Positions 45,318 through 56,551 of a DNA stretch of 64,000 nucleotides are shown here, piece by piece. Both the position numbers and the translations under genes were made by a program. The notes under the pieces are model-generated. The model was given only the letters and a program-made list of their open reading frames with translations. It did no database searches and was not told where the DNA came from. This stretch comes from Haliclona indistincta (taxonomy: Eukaryota; Porifera; Demospongiae; Haplosclerida; Chalinidae). Location of the stretch: NCBI GenBank assembly GCA_964017065.1, contig OZ024788.1, forward strand, positions 10,848,457 to 10,912,456, given 5' to 3'. The first letter of the stretch is position 1, and the number at the start of each line of letters is the position of its first letter.

Positions 45318-47660
45318 ATGGATGAAAGTCCAAGGACCAAGCAGTGCTGTTTGTGTGGCAGAAGTGAAGGCTATATGATAAGGTTTGAGAGATGGAGTGA
45401 AGAAGAGAGAGAGAGAGTATGCGTTGAGACATCTGAGTGAACCACCGCCACGCAACAGCGTCACCTGTAAGAGAGACAGATTAGAAGCTAAGAGACACTG
45501 TCACACACAAGACCACGTACCTAAATGGAAATTAACACTTGACACACCAACAACACTTCGTAAATGCTTACATCCACAATGCATAGCCACTAGTCAAGAC
45601 AGTAAAATCGTACGAATACAGACATCAATACCTAGAGACACAGTAATAGAGTACCTACAGCTATCAACAGAACCGGAAGAACCGTGCAATTTATGTATGA
45701 AACACTATTCACAACTGTATAGACATATCTACCCATATGCTTGTTCGTCTTGTGGAGCGACGCCAAAACCTAGTACAACTTTTAATCGACATTCACCTGA
45801 TGCACACCGTATTTCCAAACAATTAACAGAAATAATGGACACAACAATTACTATAAAGCCAACAGACTGGATATGCAACAGGTGCTATAAAATACACTTG
45901 AATATCTTAAAAGACACAAATTGCTCGGATGAGGTATTGCAACAAGACATTAGGTCATGGAAAGATACTTGTGCAGATAGATCTACAGACAAACTTACCA
46001 AAAGTATCCTTAGCGTAGTGATAATTGTAGCAGAACATGTTCTCGATCACAAAGCAGTTTTGCTGCCTCAAATTTCCCAAACCTTCCTTGAAATTCATGG
46101 GATCTCTCTAAACAAAACGGCTTACCTAGAGGTAGGTGAGACAACAATCAAATTTACATCAAAGTGGCTAATCCATCAGCTACTACTTTACCTACACCCA
46201 TACATGATGTGCAAATGTGTACACCGTAAGTTCGGTACAATGTTGCTTAGAAAAGGTGGTGACATACTTGTTAGCTTATCATGGGCTCTTGGAAGCTCAC
46301 AACAACCATCTATGCAACAACCAACAAGTACTAGCAATGATCAAAAAATGCACGTAATCGAAAAAGCGGGTAATATCATGAACGACCTACTTCACAACGA
46401 GCTACGCAAGTCACCCGAAGCATCAGACTCTATAGCAATAGACATCAAAGATCAGTTAAGTAAAATCAACCCGATGATCACAAAATTTATCCAGCTAGCA
46501 ACCCATACAACGCGTGAGCGACACTTTTCACATTCAAAAGAATCAGAGTCAGAATCATCAACTGCAAACTCCACAAAAACTATCAAGCAGTATTTTATTA
46601 TTTCTCTACTCATGAATTGCATCAGTTCTAGACACTCTAGTTTACTGCACAATGTGCTAGCCGATGTTGTGGAGGTGTGTGGTGGATCTCGCCTGCTGCT
46701 GAAAGTATTAAATAGACTAGGTTGTGTCTCTTCTGCTGATACGCATGACAGGTTTGTCACAGAAAAAGCCAAAGAAAAAAGAAAACTTCAAATATGGGAT
46801 GAATTACCAGCAAATGTCTTCACTGTTGCAAGTGTTGATAACTTCGACATGTTGCAGAGCCATGCAGCTGTGTACTGTGGCAATCAACAGCGTAGCTATC
46901 ATGGGACAACAGTACAACTTGTCCAACCGAAACCCACTCTTCCACCACCTGTTTTATCCCATTCAGTCAGCTTGAAAGTCTCAGCAAACCACCAGCTCAT
47001 TAACATACATCATTGCTGACTCAGAAATCAATTCCTGCTCTCACAGCTCTGAACGATCAACTCTGACACCCTCGCTTGCACACACATCAAATTTACAACC
47101 AGAAGCACCAAGCTCTGTGTGTGACCCTACCAACAATTCAGTATTAGTCAATCGTACTCCTATTACTACAGCTTCTGCTTCTACAGCTACAGATGTTCTC
47201 ACAGACGAAACCAACTTACAGCCTGTAGCTACAAATGCTCCTACTCCAAAATCAATTATTGGTAGATCTCGACATAGGCACTCACCAGCTAGCTCGCCTC
47301 ACAAACTAGGCAAAAATGGACCGAAGCGTAGACGAACAGTATCTGTTCGAAAGTTAGCAGTAGCTACAAGAAATCGACAAACAGATACCAGCCTACCAAG
47401 TCAACCTGCTAACCAGCCTACCAGCCTACCAACTCTACCTGCTAACCAGCCTATCAGAACTCAACCTGCTAACCAGCCTACCAAAACCTATTATCACCAT
47501 AGAGTGCTTTACAGAGAATGAACTTGATAAAGCAGAATTGACTAAATTAATGACCAAACTGTATGCCTTTAATATCCAGAAGTTTGCAGCTGAAGATGAC
47601 ATGGTCCTGACTGACTTCCGCAACTATTTATGTGATACACAAAGCGACACATTAGTCTCT
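45318..47660 (+). pseudogene. N-terminal half of large mobile-type gene (Cys-rich and candidate DDE region)
   Basis: The start is ATG 45318 (MDESPRTKQCCLCGRSEGYM). A one-base shift in the GA-rich run near 45405-45418 moves to the long frame ending at 47019. That frame has Cys pairs ([22 protein letters not shown]) consistent with zinc binding, then a helical region and [33 protein letters not shown] and [12 protein letters not shown], segments I recall from large multi-copy proteins of sponges and corals. After a second shift near 46970 a Ser/Thr-rich linker runs to a repeat of QPANQPTSLPT; a third shift within it leads to FTENELDKAELTKLMTKLYA and on to about 47660, where inserted DNA begins. 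The Asp of VDNFD is a candidate first catalytic Asp of an RNase H-like fold; this is inference. Confidence 0.7.
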
Positions 47661-48556
47661 TCACGTGTATTATGCCACGCGGTAGTCGTGGCATATTTAG
47701 GGTTGGCACGAAAACAAGATGGCGGATACACAGACTGAAAACGAGTTAATCTTGTATTTCTCTTCTCTTGTAAAATCTCACGGTATTTTAATCACCTAGT
47801 GTTCATGCTGATGGGTAAGCGCTTGCAATGAGTCCATTAAGTCCGTCAAGAAAGCATGTTGGTACGCCAAAAAAACAATATGGCGTCTCGTCAGGAGGCA
47901 ACTTACGGCACGCTCATATCTTCGCCGCACGGGCGTTTCAAGCGATTCTAACCATCTGAGGCGTCTTAGACGATTTTTTCGATGCCAAAGAGACCTTTAG
48001 TAACAGCAGAAACGAAGTCTAAGGTGGTAAACCAGAGTTCACGTGATCACCCGTTTGTTCAGATTCTTCTTTCTTTCTTATTCTTCAGAGAGTCTAGCAC
48101 AGTAGTGAACGAACCAAACGCAACTAAACGTACACAGAAGCAACGCTACCTATGACCATCAGTGCACCTGATATATATTTAAGCCTAAAACACTAGCAGA
48201 AGCGAGTATTTCCAGGAAAACAGTGATTTTTGGTCCATAACAGACTCCATTCCATGCTTTCTGCTTGAACTCCGTTACTAGGGTACGCCTACTCGCGCAC
48301 GCCCGGGTATGTAATTATTCTAATACAAGCGCACCTTAGTACAAATGGCTTGGAACGCGAGTGCTGCTGTCACTAGCAGTGTTCACAGCAGACGACGAGC
48401 AAATCTTCACTGTTACACTGGATTTGCCTGTTCAGGCTTGTAAGAATGCTAGCTTAAGCTTAGCTAATGTTGCGTGGTACGTGTTGCATACAGTGTAGAG
48501 CCGATCGAGTGCAGCCACGTCAGTACGTTTCCTCGCCGCAGTCAGTGGAATAGTAA

Positions 48557-49388
48557 TGAAGGGCTCCGGTAAATAACGGCACTAAAACGTTTTTCACCAA
48601 TCTTCAGTTTATATGCATTAGCAGACTGCATCAATGCTTGAAGAACCCCTACTACAATTAATAGCGTTCACCGATCAGCGCTTTGTCACATACGCATAGA
48701 ACTGCATCGGCACTAGTCTTGTCCCCAGACCACACCTCTTCCGCCTACTTCAGAGAGGGTCTGGTTGCTTTGGTCGATTTTCTTGGCTCCGGATGTAGAT
48801 TTATCCTGGAATTTGTGGGATAGAATCTGATTGGTCAGAAGGCCAACTCTTACGTAATACAAACCACATCGATAGAATGATGGCGTCAGGGAAGTCAATC
48901 CCAGCAGAAATTCGTGTTTGCGTGGCTATGGACTTTAGTGATGTAACAGTCTTTACTCCCTTCTCGAGATCTGCGAAGCAAGCTCTACAAGCAAAGGTAG
49001 GATCGTCAAAGTTCACGGTTTTCAACCCCAACATCATAGCGTAAACTTTGAAGTCATGTGAGCACTTATCTATCCTTCGTCGTCGTCGATATTTCTCTCC
49101 TCGATCGACGTCACATCTGCAGACCAAACATTGATGCTGTGTATTGCTCTGAGCCACCATGTTTTGTTTTAATATTCATTACGTTTTATTGCACGAGTAT
49201 TACGTAACACTTGTCTAGCAAAATGCCAAGAAAATCGACCAAAGCAACCAGACCCTCTCTGAAGTAGGCGGAAGAGGTGTGGTCTGGGGACGAGACTACA
49301 TCGGCACGGTGACAATCCGAACTTCTAGCTTCGTTTTCTCGCAATATACGGAAAACGTTTAATTGCCGTTTTTTACCGGAGCCCTTCA
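48557..49388. mobile_element. 832-bp foldback element carrying an exon
   Basis: TGAAGGGCTCCGGTAAATAA at the left end pairs with the right end at 49388, and 48712-48795 pairs with 49210-49300 (CCAGACCACACCTCTTCCGC and its complement). Between the arms lies the minus-strand exon at 48801-49160. Confidence 0.8.
48801..49160 (-). CDS. Zinc-finger-like exon inside a foldback element (fragment)
   Basis: The ATG at 49158-49160 starts MVAQSNTQHQCLVCRCDVDR, then KCSHDFKVYAMML, ACRACFADLEKGV and TSLKSIATQTRI. Two C-x2-C pairs about 70 residues apart with an intervening Cys/His resemble a treble-clef or ZAD-like N-terminal finger and recall the Cys-rich start of the surrounding mobile gene. The last 45 codons look non-coding, so the true exon probably ends near SLKSIA. 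It could be a captured first exon. Confidence 0.35.
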   Translation of the reverse strand: MVAQSNTQHQCLVCRCDVDRGEKYRRRRRIDKCSHDFKVYAMMLGLKTVNFDDPTFACRACFADLEKGVKTVTSLKSIATQTRISAGIDFPDAIILSMWFVLRKSWPSDQSDSIPQIPG

Positions 49389-49450
49389 GTTCTCTTTATA
49401 CTGTATTAGCAAGTGCCAACTAAGTCATTAATAAATAAAAAAGAAAAGAA

Positions 49451-49776
49451 ACAAGTAATAAAAACATTTTAACAAAAATGCAAGAGATTTAGGGTTGGTA
49501 CATGTATCGAAAAAGTATGGAAACAAGATTGTGAAAAGTAAACAAGATTTAAAATAAAAAGGATTGTAACAATAGCAGTGTAATGCTACCTCCCTAAATT
49601 AACTGCCTTCGATAGTTGTAGTTAATTTAATAGGGAGGTAGCATTACACTGCTATTGTTACAATCCTTTTTATTTTAAATCTTGTTTACTTTTCACAATC
49701 TTGTTTCCATACTTTTTCGATACATGTACCAACCCTAAATCTCTTGCATTTTTGTTAAAATGTTTTTATTACTTGT
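49451..49776. repeat. 326-bp near-perfect palindrome
   Basis: Arms 49451-49600 and 49632-49776, loop about 30 bp. The tip text is ACAAGTAATAAAAACATTTT. One arm in diverged form also lies in the synthase intron at about 34965-35045 (ACTTTTCACAATCTTGTTTC, ACCCTAAATCTCTTGCATTT), so this is a dispersed family. Confidence 0.9.
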
Positions 49777-52700
49777 ACTATATGGAATTAGTTGACGAAA
49801 ATCCTGACACTAATGAAACTATGATGCTAGTAGCTGAAGATCTCTTAGAAAAAATTGACTCGCAGTCTTCAGTACTACTAGTTGGTGATGGAAAAACATA
49901 CCAACATCTCATGCACATCAAAAGTCAATATGGAGAGGCACTTAGCAAGTTATTTATATTTCCTGGGGACTGGCATACACTAAAAAATTATCAAGAAACG
50001 ATGATGAAAGTATACTATACTGCAGGCCTACGTGATATTGCAAAACAATCAGGATATCACGGAAAAACGCTTGCATCACTTGAAACATGCAGTAATTTCA
50101 AAAGAACACACAATTTTTTACTTCAGGTGTGGGAATCACTTTATCGGGAGATTTTACATAGTTTTTCTGAGCAGAACCCTAGCTCAGACTTACAAAATAC
50201 TGTGAAGTGTATGCTCAGAGCAGCTATTGCTGAGGATAAACCATCTAATGAACTAATGAAGAGGGTATTGGCCCTCCTTGAAGACATTCGGTCGTTTACT
50301 CATTTCCATGAATTTATTGTGGAGCAGTCAAAAAAGGATGACACATGGAAGTTTTGGACACAATTCGTGTTTAAAGATTGCTTTGCTTACATTGGGCTAT
50401 ACCTGGCCATTAGAGGAGGTAACTGCATGGGAACTTAGAATAGCTAGTCTCAAATTAATGGCTCTGCTATTTTCAGCTTTTGATAGAGATTTATATCAAA
50501 AAATAATTCCTAACCATCTCTCTGACATACAACATTATCCACAAGAAATCCTAGAGAGCTTGCAAAAAGGTGGTTTTACTGTTAGTCTAAATGGTCGAGA
50601 GTGGCACTCTGTTGCGCTAGATGAAGCTCACGAGATGTGCATCAATAAAGATCTCAAGCTAGCAACACTACGACCAACACCATCTTACCTCCAGAAAACA
50701 TCTCTTTTCTTCAACTACAGAATATCCTTGTACAAGAACTTTCTTCAACAACTTTTCCCAGAGAAATATAGTAAGTCACAGTCACAAAATCCCACTTCAG
50801 TAATAGATAATACACAATCAGCTGCTAAAAAAAAGAAGAAAATGTTAAGCATATGTGCAAAGTCATACAAAAGTCATCCCTTTTCTCCATACAAACAAAC
50901 AATCGTGGTCTTATCAATTGCTTCACTGGTCAAAAAGCAACACCAGAGCAAACACATGATATGTTAAATTTCCATACCATTGGAGCAGAATCATTTTACC
51001 AGTTTGTATCTCACCGTGTGCTAATGACACCTAGCACAAATTCAGCTCCAGTTAGACGAAAAAAACTGCTACCTATGTCTAAACCGAAGGCCACACCACA
51101 ACGGATCTCTCAAAAAGACAAAGAAGCCAAGGTAGTGTCGAAATGCCTCAGAAGAAGATTAGCCTGGTGCAACAAGACACACCTACCTTATGACCTCTCC
51201 ACAGAACAATATTCAATATACCCACGCGCACTCGCAGACGAACATGGAATTCCACATAAGTCGTCCAAAAGCACATGGACAGACAAAATTCAAAGTCGCT
51301 ACAACCAAGCTTCAGATCCTGTGTTGCTATCGTCTCTTCCATTAAATTGGATTCCGGAAGCTGTATTGATAGATGCTATGTTCTTAATTAATACAACACC
51401 ATTACGCAGAACAACATCTATCACTCAATATTCTCATCTTCTCTTCAATCGCTTTGCTTTAGATCACTTCAAATCAGGTACACGAGAGGTGCATTTTGTA
51501 TTTGATACCCCTAGCAAATCGTTTAACCCCAAAATATTTGAACAGAGTCGCAGAGATGCAAAAACAAAGTCTGCTCACCAACATCAGGACTTTACACCTA
51601 ACACCTCTATTCCATCTCATTGGCGCGAGTTCATCGACTGCAGGCAATGCAAGCAATCTATCATTGAATCAATTGATTTAGCATTTCTACAAACTGGTAA
51701 TCAACTACTTCAACACGGTCAAAATTTAGTAATTGCTGGATGTTTTGGAGAAGACTCATGGACTATTGGAACTGGACGTATTCCACAACCATCTCCTCAA
51801 TACAGATCCAATTCTGCAGAAGCAGACTCCCGTATTTGGCGCCATGCTACTCAATCTTCCTCTACTCGACTACTAATATATTCACCTGATACAGATGTGT
51901 ATAACATTGGACTGACTGTACCTCATACCAACAAAGAGTACATAGTTCAGCTCAATGTACCTCAAGCCCCATTCACATAAAAAAAATTATCAGAGCCTTA
52001 GTAACAGATCCTGATCTAGCAAGCATACAATCAGATAAAATAGCCAGTACTCTCCAAATCTTATTCATATGCACAGGATGCGACTACATCTCCTACTTCA
52101 AGACTATAGGCAAAGCTACATTTTGGAACATCTTTTTTCAGCATTCCCAATTTATTACTGGGTCACAAACATTCGGACAGCTTCATGAAACCGACCAATC
52201 TTGTCAAGTAAATGGTTTTCTTGCCTTTATTAGACTAGCTGGCACAGCCTATTTCAAAAAGCATGTAGCTGCTTTTATTTCAACATGCAGCTTTGAAACC
52301 CCTAGTCAACTGTTTAATTCAATGAATGTAGCTCTCTCAATCGAAGATAGACACAGGAAATGGCTTGATACTATCCGCATAGTGGTGACCGAGAGAATTA
52401 TGAGCGAAGAAGAGCGGGTACCATCTCATACCTCACTCTGGAAGCATTGGCTAAGAACATGCTGGTGTGCTCAACTATGGAAGTCCTCTTCACTAGAAAA
52501 CATCAATACCAATATGCTACCTCCAGAGTTGTGTGGCTGGACAAAGGGCACTGATGGTGCTTATTCAATTGACTGGGAGGACCCAGACGTACAAAACAAA
52601 ATAAGAGGAACAATTGACTTTCTTATAAAAGGCTGTGCTTGTAAAAAAGGATGCAAGAGCAATCGATGCAAATGCTACAAAAAGGGTGACTATTGTGGTC

Positions 52701-52894
52701 CTGGTTGTGAGTGTCAAGGGTGCATTAACATACCAATTCATCAGCCACAGGCAGCATCATCAGACTCCGACACCGAAAACGACACCACCGATGATGAAGA
52801 TGGATCCAATAGTGCAAGTAGTGAAGAAAGTCTAGAAACAGAACTAGTCACTATGGATGAGATGTTAACTTTTGACCTATTAGATGTTGTGTAA
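49777..52894 (+). pseudogene. C-terminal half of large mobile-type gene: DDE-like core, PIN/FEN-like nuclease, CXC cluster
   Basis: Frame 1 (to 50438): VDENPDTNETMMLVAEDLLE, VLLVGDGKTYQHLMHIKSQY, FIFPGDWHTLKNY. After a shift near 50425: [20 protein letters not shown] and [19 protein letters not shown]; the Asp of GDGKT and the Glu of DEAHEM are candidates for the rest of a DDE triad. After a further shift (about 50900): LIDAMFLINTTPLRR, VHFVFDTPSKSFNPKIFEQS, AEADSRIWRHA, SPDTDVYNIGL; after another at an A8 run (51978): FICTGCDYISYFKTIGKA. These match in order the acidic blocks and helix-turn-helix of FEN1/XPG-type nucleases. The end is a Cys cluster at 52632-52728 (C-x-C-x3-C-x4-C-x-C-x6-C-x3-C-x-C-x2-C), the tesmin/TSO1 CXC pattern, and an acidic tail to TAA 52892-52894. 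Several frameshifts make it a pseudogene. Confidence 0.75.
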
Positions 52895-53023
52895 ACAGTG
52901 CCGGATTTATGCAAGGGCTTTAGGGGCTACAGCCCGGGGCCCCAGCCATTGGGGGCCCCCAATTCTGTACAAAAACTTTTTATAATTCAATCCACCTTGT
53001 TAACTTTCTTCCTGGGGATGACT

Positions 53024-54490
53024 AGAGTAAGCCACCAATATTCGGCCACCATCTATTATCGGCCACTCGTTCGTACACTTGCAAATACGCTACACAGATC
53101 AAACTTGACCGACGTATAGACACACACTTCTTCTGCCTGCATTGCAAATATGCAGCTCGTAACTGCTTCTTTGTCTACTGTGGAGACGAAGAAAGTGGGT
53201 AGCCGAAAACATTGATGTTCGGCAAAAGCAATCTATTATCCGGCACCAGCCCTAGTGACTGATAGATGAATAGGGCGGGATTGCAAGTCAGTACTGCAAA
53301 CACCTTTATCCATCAGCATTAGAACGAGCTACAATTGAAAAGCTCTCGTCTTGCCGTCCGGGTAATTTTCTTTTCCAAAGACCCCGGGGTCGATCAATCT
53401 ATGTTCGGCAACTCATGATATTGTTTCAGTGCAATTTATGCTCAAAGAAAACACGATTGCGATACAGAAACACGTCGGCTGAGTAGAGCCATCTCATGTC
53501 CATCACAATCACCAAAATTCAGTAACCCTGCGTTCGTCTCTTGATCGCACAAGCTGCTAACAGCCAAAATAGTGGGCGTGGCTTCCAAGGAGTAACCCAG
53601 TGCTTGTAAAACAAAAAATAAACCGAGCATTCCAGAAGTTAAATTTGATTCTAAAACGGCCTCTTTGTCTGCACTCGCAAAGTAGTTTAGCGCTGATCAG
53701 TGACTGCATTAGTGATGGATAGTAATTTTATAGAGAAGTCCTCAAATCAGCAAGCACTGTCCATATCCATCACGAGTGCAGTCATTGATCAGCGCTAAAC
53801 TACTTTGCGAGTGCCGACAAAGAGGCTTAGAATCAAATTTAACTTCTGGAATGCTCGGCTTATTTTTTGTTTTACTAGCACTGGGTTACTCCTAGTCAGG
53901 CACGTGATGGGTCAGGCCACGCCTGACTAGGTTACTCCTTGGAAGCCACGCCCACTATTTTGGCTGTTTGCAGCTTGTGCGATCAAGAGACGAACGCAGG
54001 GTAACTGAATGGACATGAGATGGCTCTACTCAGCCGACGTGTTTCTGTATCGCAATCGTGTTTTCTTTGAGCATAAATTGCACTGAAACAATATCATGAG
54101 TTGCCGAACATAGATTGATCGACCCCGGGGTCTTTGGAAAAGAAAATTACCCGGACGGCAAGACGAGAGCTTTTCAATTGTAGCTCGTTCTAATGCTGAT
54201 GGATAAAGGTGTTTGCAGTACTGACTTGCAATCCAGCCCTATTCATCTATCAGTCACTAGGGCTGGTGCCGGATAATAGATTGCTTTTGCCGAACATCAA
54301 TGTTTTCGGCTACCCACTTTCTTCGTCTCCACAGTAGACAAAGAAGCAGTTACGAGCTGCATATTTGCAATGCAGGCAGAGGAAGTGTGTGTCTATACGT
54401 CGGTCAAGTTTGATCTGTGTAGCGTATTTGCAAGTGTACGAACGAGTAGCCGATAATAGATGGTAGCCGAATATTGGTGGCTTACTCTAC
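53024..54490. repeat. Giant inverted repeat inside the hAT-like element
   Basis: Arms of about 670-720 bp (53024-53700 and 53765-54490) are near-identical reverse complements, from GAGTAAGCCACCAATATTCG at the left to its complement at the right, with a loop of about 65 bp. It is probably a separate foldback element nested in the hAT element. Confidence 0.9.
53893..53931. mobile_element. 39-bp mini-hairpin insertion in one arm
   Basis: CTAGTCAGGC...GCCTGACTAG interrupts the right arm and is absent from the left arm. GTTACTCC is duplicated on both sides, an 8-bp TSD. Its tips match the element at 57842-58066, so it is an extreme internal deletion derivative of that family. Confidence 0.85.
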
Positions 54491-54904
54491 TGCTTACAGT
54501 AGACTACAGACATAGTTAAAACATTCGTTAGTATAAAGAGTCGTTGGTACAGCTGTCTTGCTTTCCAACAGGCTACCGCGAACGCACCATGCGCTGTTTA
54601 AAATGACGTATTCTAATGAATATTAATTAGCAATTTTTCAAAATCGAGCGCGCGCAAGCGCGCATATACTAGCGCCCAGCATTTCTCTCTACAACCGCCA
54701 CTGTTTAGGGCCCCTTAACAAAATAGCCCCTGGGCCCAACAATTGTAAATCCGGCACTGTGTGTAAAGATCATTAAACTTTGTTTACTACTGGTTAGTCA
54801 CCTTCTCTTTAGGTACACTTCCGTTTCAACAAAGGTGTATCCATAAAACAAAGGTAGCCAAAAAGATCTGTACAGGCAGTGTACAGGGGTTTAGGCACGC
54901 GAGG

Positions 54905-55130
54905 TCAAATTTCGCTAGTTCAACTGTCACGAGATCGACTCTTACGAGATCAACTCTCTCCAGATCAACTCTTCACCAGATCAACTTGTACGGAATCAAC
55001 TCTCACTGAATCAATGATCACACCGGGATCAACTGTCGCGAATTCAACTGCTCGAAATCAACTATCACGAAAACCAACTGTCACAGAGTCAACTTTCACA
55101 GTGATCAACCGCACGAAATCAACTACATGA
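54905..55130 (+). repeat. Degenerate tandem repeat, about 15 bp
   Basis: About 15 irregular units around the consensus ATCAACTCTCACGAG (for example GATCAACTCTCTCCA, GATCAACTCTTCACCA, AATCAACTCTCACTG). Unit length varies from about 13 to 19. The plus frame is open but is a by-product of the repeat. Confidence 0.8.
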
Positions 55131-55157
55131 TCGCATGTGGGATGGACTAAGTTCACC

Positions 55158-55967
55158 CATAGACAATGTGTCCCTTAGAGGGACTGGCAACGCGTGCGCA
55201 TTCCAATACATTTTGTATTACGAGCTGATTTTACATCCTCGTTACGGGTTAAAAATTAAACGTTGCCTTGCAACGAGCTCGTTGCTAAGCTAGCTCTTGA
55301 CGACCGTGCTAAGAAGAGTCACTGGCACACGGCACTTTGTCGAGCTCTGGTGATTGACTAGTACGTCCTGCATACACTTTGATAGTAAAGGCGACTTGAG
55401 TACTGTTTGGTTTTGATCGCTAACCGGCGAATCGGTTGTTGGTTGCAGGACAAGCGTTGTAAAACGCTAACAAGCAGCTTGTTTACTCTGCTGAAAAGTG
55501 GTTCTGTACCTGTTACTAGTTTTTAGTTGTGCTTCAATCCATTCTTTGCTGATAACATGTTAGTTTGTACATGGTCCTCGTGAGAATAGCGTATTTTCTA
55601 TTCTCGATCTCACACGGTGTAGCGCTAACGCACTCTACAAACTAAGCCATTCAGCCCTACGGTACGGGTTTTTCTGTACCTCTTCTGACAATAGATACAC
55701 TCTGGCTGATCTTGTTTTCAGTTTATCCTCGAGAAGAAAGGCCGTTCTATGAGAATAACTGTGCTATAAGAACATCTTGCTTTTAACATTGGTTTTCTCG
55801 TGCTTTGAATCCTTCGTTGTACTGACAATTTTCCTGCCTTCGCGCTACAGCAGTCCTATCCACACACGCGATTTGTCAAGCCATGCTATTTGGCGGGCCC
55901 TACTCTTCGCACGCTGTGCTCCAACACGTTGGAAATTTAACCCGTAACGCGGGATACATTGTCTATG
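55158..55967. mobile_element. 810-bp TIR element with GTTCACC duplication
   Basis: CATAGACAATGTGTCCC at 55158 pairs with the complement of GGGATACATTGTCTATG ending at 55967. GTTCACC flanks both ends (55151-55157 and 55968-55974). CGTTACGGGTTAAA near the left and TTTAACCCGTAACG near the right form a second inverted pair. No coding content. Confidence 0.85.
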
Positions 55968-56079
55968 GTTCACCCAATCTAGATCTGAAGTGCGGATGTG
56001 TTACGTCACGCTCGTTGCTATGGTATTCACGTGCTAAATAAAACTAAATCCTAAACCCAAGCTTAGACATTAATCGTTT

Positions 56080-56222
56080 TTCATCAAAAATTGTAAATCT
56101 TGCTGGAAATGCTCCAAAGTTGTTGGAAATCAATTCCGAGTGTTCTAAATGTCATTTCGGTATTGACCCCAGCTACTGCAAAACTACAGATCGCCTGGAT
56201 AAACTATTTCACCACGAGGTAG
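56080..56222 (+). other. Candidate short exon, unknown
   Basis: Open frame SSKIVNLAGNAPKLLEINSE, CSKCHFGIDPSYCKTTDRLD, KLFHHE followed by GTAGGT, a good donor. C-x2-C and a later Cys suggest possible zinc binding. No partner exon was found within the next few hundred bases. Confidence 0.25.
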
Positions 56223-56551
56223 GTGCATCTGTTGGCTCTGCAACAAGCACTCGCTTGGCTGCAGTACGCAGTCATTCACGGTGTAAGAATGGAAAGTGTT
56301 GACACGACTAGCCACGCCTCCATGCTAGCTACCAAGTGAAACTTTGCTGTGTACTGGGGTCACTGGTATCTCTTGAAGTTAGACAAAGATCAAAGTGTGC
56401 ACCAGGTAGCAGAGACTCTACAACGGCGATTTGATGAAATTCTGTTTGCTAGATTATTAGAAAATAATGCATTAACATAAATATTTAATGCAGAAACCAT
56501 TATAACACTTGTAAACAAAGGCGTGTGGGGAGTTGAAATTCGTATTTATAA

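Larger units (their letters stand above)
47670..49776. mobile_element. Composite insertion splitting the mobile-type gene
   Basis: About 2.1 kb separates FRNYLCDTQSDTL from YYMELVDENPDTNETMML, which should be nearly contiguous in the family. The insert contains at least two foldback structures (48557-49388 and 49451-49776). TAGGGTTGG occurs near its left end (47697) and in both arms of the right palindrome. Exact junctions and a target duplication could not be fixed by eye. Confidence 0.6.
52896..54759. mobile_element. Non-autonomous hAT-like element, 1,864 bp, 8-bp TSD
   Basis: The ends are CAGTGCCGGATTTA at 52896 and TAAATCCGGCACTG ending at 54759, a 14-bp TIR of the CAGTG type seen in hAT elements. 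TGTGTAAA flanks both sides (52888-52895 and 54760-54767), a perfect 8-bp duplication diagnostic of hAT. The left duplication includes the stop codon of the preceding gene. The interior is a giant palindrome (53024-54490) and no transposase is present. Confidence 0.95.

Noticed and set aside
56120..56302. Histone-like exon (NLAGNA)
   Set aside because: Only a five- or six-residue resemblance to H2A; the following residues (SECSKCHFGIDPSYC) do not fit a histone fold.
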